Shown here: positions 55,035-64,000 of the stretch, piece after piece | Layout: the number at the start of each line of letters is the position of its first letter | Numbering within the stretch: the first letter of the stretch is position 1 | NCBI GenBank assembly: GCA_024233875.1 | Contig: JACKPB010000006.1 | Location: forward strand, 248,001-312,000 | DNA: 64,000 bases | Origin: Leptospiraceae bacterium | GTDB lineage: Bacteria > Spirochaetota > Leptospiria > Leptospirales > Leptospiraceae | Direction of reading: 5' to 3' | Translations under genes and position numbers: made by a program | The notes under the pieces: model-generated | What the model was told of the DNA's origin: nothing | Databases searched by the model: none | What the model saw: the letters and a program-made list of their open reading frames with translations, nothing else

Positions 55035-55375
55035 TCAAGGGTTTTGGAGGGTGAACCACCATTTAAAGAAAGATTTCTTTTCCGGAGACGGGATCTCGAT
55101 ACAATTTTTACAGAAACTGTAGTACGAACCTAAGAAGAGATAAAGGTAGAGGATCTCTAATAGGGTAAAAATCACTCGCTCACCGAGTCCTTCTACCGGA
55201 AAGTATGCCTCCATGGAATAGAAAGATTTCCCGTATCTATCCTCTGAATGACAATAGCTCCATTCAATGGAAACCTCCTTCGACAACTAAAAAGCCCCCT
55301 GCAAGAGAAAACCACTAAACATAAAACAAGCAATATTTTCTTGACAAACCATCGAACCCATGATTGTCTAAACAA
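55035..55375 (-). pseudogene. Possible broken small lipoprotein gene
   Basis: Two overlapping reverse frames. One (55193-55375) starts with a lipoprotein-like signal, KKILLVLCLVVFSCRGLFSC. The other (55035-55286) reads KEVSIEWSYCHSEDRYGKSF, then a hydrophobic helix (FTLLEILYLYLFLG) and Cys residues. A single frameshift near 55275-55290 would join them into one ~105-residue protein. Alternatively the second frame is a gene on its own, starting with TTG. Weak case. Confidence 0.35.
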
Positions 55376-55377
55376 TT

Positions 55378-55944
55378 ATGGGACTTCCGAATCACATTCT
55401 GAAACAATTTCCAACCAAAATCCAGCCTCCCATTCAACTCTTGGGTGATTGGATCGAACAAAATTCCATCCCCAGAGAGGATTTCACATCCCTCAAAAAC
55501 ATTTTAAAAGAACTGGCAGAAGCTCAAAAAGAGTTAGCAGAAGCTCAAAAACGGACAGAGATCACAATGCAGGAAGGTTTCAAAAGAGTGAACGATCAGA
55601 TATCTGCTCTGGGAAGCCGTTGGGGTATCCAAAATGAGAATACAATTCGGAATACAATTTCTGCCTTGATGGAAAAGGCAGGCTATCAGGTATCCAGAGG
55701 TTATTATGGAGATAGGGAAGTCGATCTGGTCATAAAAAATGGAGAGCACATCTTATTGGAAATCACCTCTTCTGCTTTGAAGAAAGATATTCATAATCTG
55801 AATAAATCTGCAGAAGATTATCTTCAAAAGACAGGAGTAGACCCCCGATTGATGATAGCCGCTGTTTATGTGTCTCCGGGCGTTATGCGGGAGATAGTAG
55901 AATCCCCCCGAAAGATAGAGATCTTTTCCGGAGAAGAGGAGTAA
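55378..55944 (+). CDS. DUF3782-like PD-(D/E)XK nuclease-fold protein
   Basis: 188 residues. A coiled coil (about 40-80, KELAEAQKELAEAQKRTEIT) is followed by SRWGIQNENTIRNTISALME and a nuclease-type core GYYGDREVDLVIKNGEHILL then EITSSA, i.e. D-x(8-10)-E-x-T rather than E-x-K. Such proteins occur in many copies in cyanobacteria and Leptospira and their role is unknown. No obvious ribosome-binding site. Flanked by the minisatellite and by family A repeats. Confidence 0.75.
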   Translation: MGLPNHILKQFPTKIQPPIQLLGDWIEQNSIPREDFTSLKNILKELAEAQKELAEAQKRTEITMQEGFKRVNDQISALGSRWGIQNENTIRNTISALMEKAGYQVSRGYYGDREVDLVIKNGEHILLEITSSALKKDIHNLNKSAEDYLQKTGVDPRLMIAAVYVSPGVMREIVESPRKIEIFSGEEE

Positions 55945-56052
55945 AATTTACTATTAGGTGTTTAGAAATCTATTGCCTATATGACTATTTGAATAGTCTA
56001 TTCAGCCGGAGGGTATAGAAGATATCCCTTATTCAATATGATTTTATTAAAA

Positions 56053-56330
56053 TCACCTTTCGCACTTCGTGCGTTAGGTGATTGGATTGAAAGGGAGCCT
56101 TTCGGCGAATTGGGGACTGATCGTCCCCAAACCCCTATTTCTAATTGTCTCTTTGCAAAATATGATTTTGAATTGGTCACCTTTCGCACTTCGTGCGTTA
56201 GGTGATTGGATTGAAAGGGAGCCTTTCGGCGAATTGGGGACTGATCGTCCCCAAACCCCTATTTCAAATTGTTTATTTGTAAAATATGATTTTGAATTGG
56301 TCACATTTCGCACTTCGAGCGAAAGGAACC
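56053..56330 (+). repeat. Tandem family A repeats, two full and one partial (124-bp period)
   Basis: TCACCTTTCGCACTTCGTGCG starts at 56053 and 56177, and a decayed start (TCACATTTCGCACTTCGAGCG) at 56301. Full units hold all three hairpins, GCAC-TTCG-TGC, GAAAGG-GAG-CCTTTC and GGGGAC-TGATC-GTCCCC, plus the tail. The gene-free region 55945-56499 also holds a CCGCTAGCGG palindrome at 56379-56388 and nothing else I can assign. Confidence 0.85.
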
Positions 56331-56499
56331 TTGTATTACGGGAGAGCATCGGGAGGGAAAGTTAAATACAAAAAAGCCCCGCTAGCGGTAGTACAAAAAA
56401 AAATTCTTTTATAAATTTCTCATTTTGATCAAATAGCATTGGGGTCTGATATCGGAAGAAATATGTAAAATTAGGTTTTTGATAACCCCGGGGTGATTT

Positions 56500-57381
56500 A
56501 TGAAAGAAGTAGAAGTTCTCGTTGCGGGTGCATCCGGTTATTTGGGAAGGTATATCACAGAAGAGTTGCTTACCCGAAAGATCAAAACCCGTGCTCTTGT
56601 GAGAAAAAAGGAAGGGTTCGGGATCAAGGATTCCAATCTGGAAATCTTAGAAGCTCAGGTTACCGAGCCGGAAACCTTACAAGGACTTTTGAATGGTACT
56701 ACGGTTTTGATCAGTACCGTAGGTATCACACGTCAGAAAGACGGCCTGACATACATGGATGTTGACTTTCAGGCAAATGCAAATCTTTTGGAAGAGGCGC
56801 GGAATGCAGGAGTGAAAAAATTTATTTACATTTCTGTTTTGAATGGAGACAAGCTCAGGCATCTAAAAGGAGGGGCGGCTAAGGAATTGTTCTGTGACAA
56901 ACTGAAAGAGTCCGGACTCGATTACTGTATTGTTCGTCCCAATGGTTTTTTTTCAGATATGGGAGATTTTCTGAAAATGGCAAAAGGGGGTAGGGTGTAC
57001 CTTTTCGGAAATGGAGAGTATCGATTGAATCCTATTCACGGGAAAGATCTAGCAAAAGCAGTCGTCGATGAACTCGGAGGAAGTTCAAAAGAGAGGAAGA
57101 TAGGAGGGCCCGATCTTCTAACTCAGAATGAAATCGCAGAGATGGCTCTCAGGGCTTATCGGAAGCCTGTGCGGATTGTTCATCTACCCGATTGGATTCG
57201 CAGGTGGACCTTACTTCTGATCAAAGCATTTACAAATGAAAAAACATACGGACCGATTGAATTCTTTATGACGGTCATGGTTATGGATATGGCCTCACCC
57301 TGTTTTGGAACTCATAAGCTGAGTGAGTTTTATGAGGAATGTGTTCAAAAAGAAAATCAGAGTTTTATCGATAAAAAATAA
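56500..57381 (+). CDS. NmrA-like NAD(P)-binding atypical SDR protein
   Basis: 293 residues. The nucleotide motif GASGYLG (residues 10-16) is of the GxxGxxG kind used by atypical short-chain dehydrogenases; it continues with ALVRKKEGFG, VLISTVGITRQKDG and KFIYISVLNG. The usual YxxxK pair is replaced by AAKELFCDKLKESGLDYCIV, where the K is kept and Tyr absent, so it may be a redox sensor or a UDP-sugar/quinone-type reductase. GGGGTGA lies 4 bases before the ATG. Single gene. Confidence 0.82.
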   Translation: MKEVEVLVAGASGYLGRYITEELLTRKIKTRALVRKKEGFGIKDSNLEILEAQVTEPETLQGLLNGTTVLISTVGITRQKDGLTYMDVDFQANANLLEEARNAGVKKFIYISVLNGDKLRHLKGGAAKELFCDKLKESGLDYCIVRPNGFFSDMGDFLKMAKGGRVYLFGNGEYRLNPIHGKDLAKAVVDELGGSSKERKIGGPDLLTQNEIAEMALRAYRKPVRIVHLPDWIRRWTLLLIKAFTNEKTYGPIEFFMTVMVMDMASPCFGTHKLSEFYEECVQKENQSFIDKK

Positions 57382-57828
57382 GGAAAGAAGCCATTTCCCG
57401 AAAAGAAAAAGGGAAGGTCTATTGCCCCTTTTTTCGATTTTGAAAGAAACAATAATTGAAAAAATTTTTCAATATTTCTTGAAAAAGGCAGGGTTTGGAG
57501 GGCGACCCCAAGCAAAGTACCACACCCAAAATGCTCTGCTAAGGGGTTTTTAGTGGTCTCCAAAAGATAATTGTATTGCCTGATTTCTTAGGAATTTTTC
57601 ACTAATCTTAAGGTCATCTTCAATCGTTTTCTGAGAAAAAAGATTATTTTACTCACAGACAGGCAAATGTAGGGAGACAAAGTACGTTCCGGCTTATGCT
57701 CCAGCCTTCTGAGCTTCGATTCTGAGCGAATCTTTCTTCCAACTCAAAACCACCTGGATTTGACCGGAACCCATCAGACTTTCATAGAGGAGTTGATTCT
57801 GATCGATAAGCAGAGTAAGACTAGAAAC
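57382..57828. other. Intergenic region upstream of amt
   Basis: No gene seen. A perfect A/T palindrome ATTGAAAAAATTTTTCAAT-type lies at 57455-57473, and a weak TTCCC...GGGAA hairpin after the SDR stop may terminate it. I looked for a sigma-54 box (GG-N10-GC with TTGC) before amt and did not find a convincing one. Confidence 0.4.
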
Positions 57829-59106
57829 ATGAATTTTACCCATCCAACTAAACTTTTCCTATTCCTTTTCCTCCTTCCGGGGCTTCTATTTGCGGAAGGT
57901 GACGAAGCACCCAAACTCAATCAGGCAGACACTGTTTGGATGATTGTTTCCTCGGCCCTTGTGTTCTTCATGATCCCCGGATTGGCACTTTTCTACGGAG
58001 GGATTGTGCGTTCCAAGAATGTGCTCTCCACCATGATGCATAGTTTCATCGCCATGATCGTCATGACCCTGCAGTGGACCCTCTTCGGCTACAGCTTTGC
58101 CTTTTCCGGAGACTCTCCTTACTTCGGGAATTTCGATCTGGCTCTTCTCAACGGGATTGATATGAATACTCTGGAAGGAACGATTCCCAAGTACGTCCAT
58201 TTTCTCTTTCAGGGTATGTTTGCCCTCATCACTCCCGCTCTGATTTCCGGATCGATTGCTGAGAGGGTAAAGGTTTCGGGATATGTTGTCTTCATCGCTC
58301 TCTGGGCGACTCTGGTCTATGATCCCGTCGCTCATTGGGTTTGGGCGGGAAATGGTTGGCTTCTCAATATGGGTGCTCTGGACTTTGCTGGCGGAACGGT
58401 TGTCCACCTGATTTCCGGGATTGCGGGTCTTGCGGCGGCCCTGGTTTTGGGCAAACGAAAGGGAGATCCCGGAACCCTTACCAATCCCAATAACATGACC
58501 TACACCCTTCTGGGTTCCGGACTTCTCTGGTTTGGATGGTTCGGGTTCAATGCGGGTTCCGGTTTGGAAGTCAATGGTCTGGCGGCGAGAGCCTTTCTTG
58601 TCACCTTCATCGCACCTGCTGCGGGGGGAGCTTCCTGGTTGCTTTTGGAATACTTTCACACCAAGAAAGCCACTGCTCTCGGCGCCGCTTCGGGGATTGT
58701 GGCCGGTCTTGTGGTCATCACTCCTGCCTCCGGATTTGTCGGACCGGGAAGTGCGATTGTCATGGGACTCTTGGTGTCTCCGATTTGTTACGGTGCCATT
58801 CTTCTGAAAGATCGATTCGGTTACGATGATACTCTGGATGCTTTCGGGATTCACGGAGTGGGGGGAGCTGTGGGGGCTCTTCTTACGGGAGTCTTTACCA
58901 TTACTCTTGCAAAAGAAGTGACAGGAAGATGGGACCAGATCTATGTTCAATTCATTAGCATCGTGGCGACTGCTCTTTATTCCTTCGTGATTTCCTACGC
59001 CCTGGTTTGGGCGATTGAGAAGACGATAGGATTCAGAGTGAGAGAGACTCAGGAAATCGCCGGTCTCGATGAAGAGCTCCACGGGGAACGTGGTTACAAT
59101 ATCTAG
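57829..59106 (+). CDS. amt: Ammonium transporter
   Basis: 425 residues from the ATG at 57829, which starts with a signal-like helix (LFLFLFLLPGLLFAEGDEA) as in many bacterial Amt proteins; a TTG 69 bases upstream is less likely. About 11 transmembrane helices follow. The twin pore histidines are in DFAGGTVVHLISG and DAFGIHGVGGAVGALLTG; GGIVRSKNVLSTMMHSF and GFNAGSGLEVNGLAARAFL are standard Amt motifs. It imports ammonium. It is followed 12 bases later by the PII gene, the classical amt-glnK pair in which PII blocks the channel when nitrogen is plentiful. Confidence 0.95.
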   Translation: MNFTHPTKLFLFLFLLPGLLFAEGDEAPKLNQADTVWMIVSSALVFFMIPGLALFYGGIVRSKNVLSTMMHSFIAMIVMTLQWTLFGYSFAFSGDSPYFGNFDLALLNGIDMNTLEGTIPKYVHFLFQGMFALITPALISGSIAERVKVSGYVVFIALWATLVYDPVAHWVWAGNGWLLNMGALDFAGGTVVHLISGIAGLAAALVLGKRKGDPGTLTNPNNMTYTLLGSGLLWFGWFGFNAGSGLEVNGLAARAFLVTFIAPAAGGASWLLLEYFHTKKATALGAASGIVAGLVVITPASGFVGPGSAIVMGLLVSPICYGAILLKDRFGYDDTLDAFGIHGVGGAVGALLTGVFTITLAKEVTGRWDQIYVQFISIVATALYSFVISYALVWAIEKTIGFRVRETQEIAGLDEELHGERGYNI

Positions 59107-59118
59107 TAAGGAGATCGT

Positions 59119-59463
59119 ATGAAATTAATCGTAGCAATCATTCAACCCAGTAAACTCGAAGCGGTCAAAGAAGAGCTGAATAAAAATGAAATCTATCGTT
59201 TGACTGTAACGGATGTTCAGGGATACGGACAGCAGAAAGGCAAGACTACCGTCTACAGGGGGCATGAGTACAAGGTGAATCTTCTGCCCAAGGTCAGACT
59301 GGAAATCGCTGTGAACGATCCCTTTGTGAAACCGACTGTGGATGCGATTTTGAAAGCCGCAAAGAGCGGTGAGGGTCAGATCGGTGATGGAAAAATCATG
59401 ATCTTGCCCATCGAAGAAGTGATTCGGATTCGAACGGGAGAAACAGGTCCTTCCGCTATCTAA
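59119..59463 (+). CDS. glnK: PII nitrogen regulatory protein
   Basis: 114 residues, standard PII length: MKLIVAIIQPSKLEAVKEEL, the T-loop YRGHEYKVNLLPKV with uridylylation-site Y51, and GEGQIGDGKIMILPIEEVIRI with the ATP/2-oxoglutarate-binding residues. Linkage to amt suggests it controls that channel; other targets are likely. AAGGAG precedes the ATG. Confidence 0.95.
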   Translation: MKLIVAIIQPSKLEAVKEELNKNEIYRLTVTDVQGYGQQKGKTTVYRGHEYKVNLLPKVRLEIAVNDPFVKPTVDAILKAAKSGEGQIGDGKIMILPIEEVIRIRTGETGPSAI

Positions 59464-59501
59464 GTCAGGATAGCCGGGATGTCTTCTGAAACGAGTCATT
59501 G

Positions 59502-59549
59502 CCCTCAAAAAGATTGGACATGAAGAGTTCTGTCCAATCTTTTTGAGGG
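59502..59549 (+). terminator. Strong terminator after amt-glnK
   Basis: A perfect 19-bp stem, CCCTCAAAAAGATTGGACA and its complement, around a 10-base loop. The T-rich run lies inside the stem rather than after it. Confidence 0.75.
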
Positions 59550-59745
59550 ATGCCTTCCCTTACACTCACTCAAGTCTATAAAAAATAGTATCATTCTAAG
59601 AAATAATTTTTTTACTAGTCTAAGTATATGTATTTAAAATTGAAAAGTTTTTGCTTTCAAAACTAATTAGAACAAATCTAGAATTCATTCAGTGCAGTCC
59701 CTAAAGATGATTGTGCTTTAGATTGTTATTATTGAGGAGATTTCT

Positions 59746-62379
59746 ATGATCAAACTAGGAATACTTTTATTGACCTTTCTGTCCTTTCTGAATTGCCAAA
59801 ATGTGAACAAGGACCTGGACAGAGACTTCCTTTCCTCTCTAGCTCTTTTCTGGAAACGATCCAATCAAGCAGAGATCTCCGGAACGGCGATCAAGGGAGC
59901 CATCAGCGGTGCGAGAGTACAGATTCTCCCTTTAGTGAACAATGCCTGTGACCGAACAGGGGGAACGGCACCCTACGCAGAGACCACAACGGATGTGGGT
60001 GGAAACTACGCTGTGAGATATGCGAAAGACGGAAAGCCTGTCTGTGTCCTCGTCACCCCCGCAAGCAATGGTTTGACGAAGATGTACGATGAATCCCTCA
60101 AGCAAAACATCTCCTGGACGGGAGCCAATTACTACATGGATTCCATCATTCAACAACCCGGAGGTCTGACCCAAAAAGGTGTGGTCTCTTCACCATTCAG
60201 CCGGATGGCATCCCGTGTATTCGCTAAGACGATGGAAAAATCCGATGCTAGTTTTGCGAACGCTGTAGCCAATGCCTCCTCGAAGCAGGTGGTGGCGATG
60301 TTCGGATTGAACAAGGGATTCATCAAAGGGAAATCAGCTACGAGAGGCTTAGGGGGAGAGAAACGAAGTCCGAACTCCCACCTGAGACGTTTCGGAAAGA
60401 AACCGATTCCCGGAGCCAAAGTTCGTTCTGAAGGCACTACCCGGGGAGTGGATGGAGTTCAATCCAGAAATGTCACCCGTGAAGTGATTCCGAGTCTGGA
60501 AGACCTGGGTCTGGACTTCAGTAAGACCGATGATCCTTATGTAGCCAAGGCACTGATCACTTTGAGCGGGATCTCGGCTCTTTCCAATAGCTATGCGAAT
60601 GGAGTGACCCGTTCGATTCAGAAGGGTGGATTGACCCGTGACACGGCAAATGGAAATGCTCTGGAAAGAGTGATGGATGGATTTTCACAGGTGATCGTGA
60701 GCGGTGGAAAGAACACAGCGATCCTGAGCAGTGTCTTCAAGCGGGCGACAGGGAAATCCCCACCCGCGAGTTTTACCAAGAATCCATTGGAAGCCGCCAT
60801 GCAGACAGGGATCTCTACCTTTGTCACCCAGTCGGGCGGTGGGGAAGAATGGGGTCTGAACGCCAACGAAATCGATTCTTATTTCAGCATGTCCTCGATT
60901 CCTCCTGCGAATCTCTGGGTGGACACAGCCTCGGCACCGGACTACCTTTACTATGCGGACAATGACGAAGAAGGAGCCATGCTCCTCTACACAAATACCT
61001 ATGAATACTACTACCCCTGGGTAGAAGGTGGGCTTCCCACAAAGTATGAAGTAGTGAGTACTGAGACCTTGCCTACTGGGATGTTCCTGGATACCGTAAC
61101 GGGAGCGATCTACGGAACTCCCGAAAGAGCGACAACCACCGCAGCAAAAATTTCAATCAAGGCAAGCAATAAGTACGGAAGCACCACCACAGCATTCAGG
61201 ATCAAGGTTCAGAACTATCTTGCAGGTCAGGCGTTTGCTTACGTCTACAATTCGTCCTGTACCCAGAACACGACCTGCAATCTGGACATAGGGATAGAGG
61301 GAGTTCAGAACTACAATTATGAGGTGGTCAGTTTTATTTCCAACAAGGGAACCTTTACTCTTGTCGATTCCATTTTTGGTTCCTTTACGGGAACAGCGAC
61401 TAATGATACAGGATCCCAAACCGGGACACTGACCTACAAGGATTTGAACGATGGGACACAAAAAACAATTACCAATGTATATTTCTACATTGATTCGAAT
61501 GTCCCCAAGGCAAATATCTGGGGAAGCGAACTTGTCGCAGGATATGAGTTTTCCTACATCGCCTTTGATCTCGAAGGGGTGGGCGACTACGGGACGTACA
61601 GCTTTGTGCCTCAGGACTTCGGAAATGGAATGAGGATTGATGAATACGGTTCGATCTGGGGGACACCGACAAGTTCGGGAACCTGGTCTCCGACGATAAC
61701 AGTGATCCTGGCAAGTGGAGCGACGGCTTCGGTGAGTCTGGGAAGTTTTACCATAGGAGAGGTGGGAACCACCCCGTCTTTAGTCTTAGGAGGATACTAC
61801 CTCTTCTATACATTCACCTGTGCGGCTGATGGCGTCTGTAGTTTGGTTCTCGATCCGACCACATCGATCTTCCCGAATGGTTTGACAGCGGCAGATTTTA
61901 CCTTCTCTGATGACTACAATGAACTCTATGATTATTACGGACTCAGTCTGGCCTCCGATGGAACGATCACAGCGGGAACCCCACCGTCTGATCCTTATAT
62001 TTTTGCTACGGTAGTGGGTACTTCTTCCGGTGAAGAATATGATTTTAATATAGAAATTGATTTCACTTCGGGTTTAGGTGCAGAAGGAGGGGTGATTCTT
62101 ACCTTAGATTCCATCGTCTGTGATGAAGTTAACTCTTCTTGCGAAGATGGTGGTGGAAATCCGGTCGAGTATTCCTCTTACCCGCTAGTACTATCCGGAT
62201 TAGGAACGATTAGCAATGTTAGCACAACCTATCCCAGTTCTGTCAGCATTGATGTCGATGGGAATCTCAGTATCACCTTGGGTTGTACCGCTACTGATGA
62301 TAATTATACCATTGATTTTGAAATGGATGGGGTTCCGTATTCCATCGGTTTCGAGATTTTTGGTCACTGTGGTCCTTAG
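59746..62379 (+). CDS. Large lipoprotein with putative Ig-like (He_PIG) domains
   Basis: 877 residues with lipobox SFLNC (C17). A conserved N-terminal part (18-130) has GTAIKGAISGARVQILPLVN, a carboxypeptidase-regulatory-like beta domain. A helical region (about 140-380) follows. From about 430 come beta domains with the putative-Ig pattern LPTGMFLDTVTGAIYGTPE and GMRIDEYGSIWGTPTSSGTW. The Cys-containing C-terminal modules (FTCAADGVCSLVLD, ICDEVNSSCEDGG-like) may be disulfide-bonded. Probably outer-surface. GAGGAG lies 7 bases before the ATG. A near copy of its N-terminal part begins 384 bases after its stop. Confidence 0.82.
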   Translation: MIKLGILLLTFLSFLNCQNVNKDLDRDFLSSLALFWKRSNQAEISGTAIKGAISGARVQILPLVNNACDRTGGTAPYAETTTDVGGNYAVRYAKDGKPVCVLVTPASNGLTKMYDESLKQNISWTGANYYMDSIIQQPGGLTQKGVVSSPFSRMASRVFAKTMEKSDASFANAVANASSKQVVAMFGLNKGFIKGKSATRGLGGEKRSPNSHLRRFGKKPIPGAKVRSEGTTRGVDGVQSRNVTREVIPSLEDLGLDFSKTDDPYVAKALITLSGISALSNSYANGVTRSIQKGGLTRDTANGNALERVMDGFSQVIVSGGKNTAILSSVFKRATGKSPPASFTKNPLEAAMQTGISTFVTQSGGGEEWGLNANEIDSYFSMSSIPPANLWVDTASAPDYLYYADNDEEGAMLLYTNTYEYYYPWVEGGLPTKYEVVSTETLPTGMFLDTVTGAIYGTPERATTTAAKISIKASNKYGSTTTAFRIKVQNYLAGQAFAYVYNSSCTQNTTCNLDIGIEGVQNYNYEVVSFISNKGTFTLVDSIFGSFTGTATNDTGSQTGTLTYKDLNDGTQKTITNVYFYIDSNVPKANIWGSELVAGYEFSYIAFDLEGVGDYGTYSFVPQDFGNGMRIDEYGSIWGTPTSSGTWSPTITVILASGATASVSLGSFTIGEVGTTPSLVLGGYYLFYTFTCAADGVCSLVLDPTTSIFPNGLTAADFTFSDDYNELYDYYGLSLASDGTITAGTPPSDPYIFATVVGTSSGEEYDFNIEIDFTSGLGAEGGVILTLDSIVCDEVNSSCEDGGGNPVEYSSYPLVLSGLGTISNVSTTYPSSVSIDVDGNLSITLGCTATDDNYTIDFEMDGVPYSIGFEIFGHCGP

Positions 62380-62390
62380 AGCCTCACTTT

Positions 62391-62425
62391 TCCATCCTTT
62401 CTTTTTTGCTCCGGGAGAGGATGGA
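62391..62425 (+). terminator. Terminator after the 59746 lipoprotein gene
   Basis: An 11-bp stem with one G-T pair (TCCATCCTTTC with GAGAGGATGGA), followed by TTCTTCCCTTTTTAT. The remaining gap to 62762 holds no gene. Confidence 0.7.
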
Positions 62426-62762
62426 TTCTTCCCTTTTTATCTCACCGAATCGTAGATCAATTCACAAAAAATGCTGAATGGCTTCCTAATTATTGAGATG
62501 TGAATTCAGGAGGAGTCGAAATGCATGCAAATCCCAAAGGAATTTATTGGAATAGTTGACATTTGACATAATAAAAAACATATAAATGCCAATAAAGCAA
62601 TCAATATGTTGAGAAATCCATCATTTTCATGTTTTTTCTTTGACTCATTTTGAGATCAAGAAAGTCTTACATATAAGTATGTAGAGAAATCCATGTGCAT
62701 GGTTCCCCTGCATTCTGATTCAAATAATTTCTCATTTGATTTGAGAAATAAGGACCGGACAA

Positions 62763-64000
62763 ATGAAAAAATATCTCCTCCTGGCACTCATTCTTCTCAA
62801 CTTTCAGGATTGCAACACGGTGAACAAGGACCTGGACAGAGACTTTCTATCCTCCCTCGGTCTTTTCTGGAAGCGATCCACTCAGTCGGAAGTTTCGGGA
62901 ACGGCGATCAAAGGTGCGATCAGCGGTGCGAGAGTTCAGATCCTCCCATTGGTGAACAATGCCTGTGACAGAACAGGGGGAACGGTACCCTACGCAGAGA
63001 CCACAACGGATGTGGGTGGAAACTACGCTGTGAGATATGCCAGAGATGGAAAGCCCGTTTGCGTCCTCGTCACCCCCGCAAGCAATGGTCTGACGAAGAT
63101 GTACGATGAATCCCTCAAGCAAAACATCTCCTGGACGGGAACCAATTACTACCTGGATTCCATCATTCAGGAACCGGGTGGTCCTACCAAAAAAGGTGTG
63201 GTCTCCTCTCCATTCAGCCGGATGGCGTCCCGCGTATTCGCTAAGACAATGGAAAAATCCGATGCGAGCTTTGCGAATGCGGTAGCCAATGCCTCCTCGA
63301 AGCAGGTGGTGGCGATGTTCGGATTGAACAAGGGATTCATCAAAGGGAAATCAGCGACAAGAGGGCTTACCGGAGAGAAGAGAAGTCCGAACTCCCATCT
63401 GAGGAGTTTCGGCAAGAGACCGATTCCGGGAGCAAAAGTCCATTTGGACGGGACTACCCGGGGAATGGATGGAGTTCAAACCAGAAATGCTACGCGTGAA
63501 GTGACTCCGAGTTTGGAGGATTTGGGTCTGGACTTCAGCAAGACAGATGATCCCTATGTAGCCAAGGCATTGATCACATTGAGCGGGATCTCAGCCCTCT
63601 CCAATAGCTATGCGAATGGAGTGAGCCGTTCGATTCAGAAGGGTGGATTGACCCGTGACACGGCAAATGGAAATGCTCTGGAAAGAGTGATGGAAGGTTT
63701 TTCACAGGTGATCGTGAGTGGAGGAAAGAACACATCGATCCTGAGTGGAGTCTACAAACGGGCAACCGGGAAATCCCCACCCGCGAGTTTCACCAAGAAT
63801 CCATTGGAAGCCACCATGCAGACAGGGATCTCTACCTTTGTCACTCAGTCGGGCGGTGGGGAAGAGTGGGGTCTGAATGCCAACGAAATCGATTCTTATT
63901 TCAGCATGTCTTCAATTCCTCCAGCAGATCTCTGGGTGGACACAGGCTCGGCTCCCGACTATCTTTACTATGCGGATGATAATGAAGAAGGAGCCATGCT
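62763..64000 (+). CDS. Paralogous large lipoprotein (runs past the window end)
   Basis: Open from the ATG at 62763 (AAGGA upstream) to the window end, 412 codons visible. Lipobox NFQDC with C17. From residue 18 on it is almost identical to the preceding lipoprotein (NKDLDRDFLSSL, GTAIKGAISGARVQILPLVN, the helical region and EEWGLNANEIDSYFSMSS), at DNA level as well, whereas the signal peptides differ. The differing C-terminal Ig-like part is not visible. Confidence 0.85.
   Translation, partial: MKKYLLLALILLNFQDCNTVNKDLDRDFLSSLGLFWKRSTQSEVSGTAIKGAISGARVQILPLVNNACDRTGGTVPYAETTTDVGGNYAVRYARDGKPVCVLVTPASNGLTKMYDESLKQNISWTGTNYYLDSIIQEPGGPTKKGVVSSPFSRMASRVFAKTMEKSDASFANAVANASSKQVVAMFGLNKGFIKGKSATRGLTGEKRSPNSHLRSFGKRPIPGAKVHLDGTTRGMDGVQTRNATREVTPSLEDLGLDFSKTDDPYVAKALITLSGISALSNSYANGVSRSIQKGGLTRDTANGNALERVMEGFSQVIVSGGKNTSILSGVYKRATGKSPPASFTKNPLEATMQTGISTFVTQSGGGEEWGLNANEIDSYFSMSSIPPADLWVDTGSAPDYLYYADDNEEGAM

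Noticed and set aside
56074..56365. Open frames in the family A repeats near 56 kb
   Set aside because: They repeat the same peptide with each repeat unit and arise from the hairpin sequences; no start signals.
57600..57828. Sigma-54 promoter in front of amt
   Set aside because: No GG and GC dinucleotides at the proper spacing with TTGC context were found.
57886..59082. A 398-codon open frame antisense to amt
   Set aside because: It lies entirely opposite a textbook ammonium transporter gene; its composition (His, Ser, Gly and Arg rich) is what the codon bias of amt would produce in that frame.

Overview
The window looks like a chromosomal segment of a spirochaete, most likely a Leptospira-type species. 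The evidence is moderate GC, frequent TTG and GTG starts, several lipoproteins with loose spirochaete-style lipoboxes (LVVNC, FLNC, FQDC, IYCSG), and many signalling proteins (class III cyclase, SpoIIE-type phosphatase, NarL-type pair). The genus is inferred from gene style only. I saw no rRNA, tRNA, CRISPR array or replication origin.

Positions 1 to 31 kb are mostly ordinary chromosome. In order they hold an ankyrin-repeat protein and an M23/SH3 peptidase, a large membrane adenylate cyclase, small secreted proteins, and an M16 peptidase pair overlapping a metallo-beta-lactamase-fold hydrolase. Next come NuoG and NuoI without their usual partners, a response regulator, a SpoIIE-TPR phosphatase overlapping a CrtC/AttH-like secreted protein, a GT39-like membrane protein, a second M23 peptidase, NhaD, an LpoB-like lipoprotein, a CitE-like lyase and a NarX/NarL-type two-component pair.

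Positions 31 to 57 kb are accessory. A structured interspersed repeat (family A, about 14 copies in the window) forms a 4-unit tandem array at 32.5-33.0 kb. It precedes a caspase-like protease / Calx-beta-like protein / DUF4384 lipoprotein operon. From 37.8 to 53.9 kb lies the most remarkable structure: eight tandem paralogues (five full-length or nearly so, one interrupted by an IS3-family element, two decayed) of a membrane-anchored fibre protein. Most end in an S74 self-cleaving chaperone domain. A different reverse-strand toxin-antitoxin module sits in every gap (DUF433/DUF5615 five times, one RelE-type, one HigBA). Each fibre gene starts after a conserved AAGGAG ribosome-binding site, and each module starts at a conserved CGTTATGCGAAGAA boundary in six of seven cases. 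Each antitoxin has a TTGAC-type -35 box 28-31 nt before its ATG, which implies nearly leaderless mRNAs. Several toxins carry in-frame stops or truncations while the paired antitoxins stay open. The array is followed by a triple-repeat secreted protein, about 1 kb of 22-bp minisatellite, a DUF3782-like nuclease-fold protein, more family A repeats and an NmrA-like reductase.

Positions 57 to 64 kb return to core functions: the ammonium transporter amt with its PII regulator glnK, closed by a strong terminator. They end with two tandem paralogous lipoproteins with putative Ig-like domains, the second cut by the window edge.
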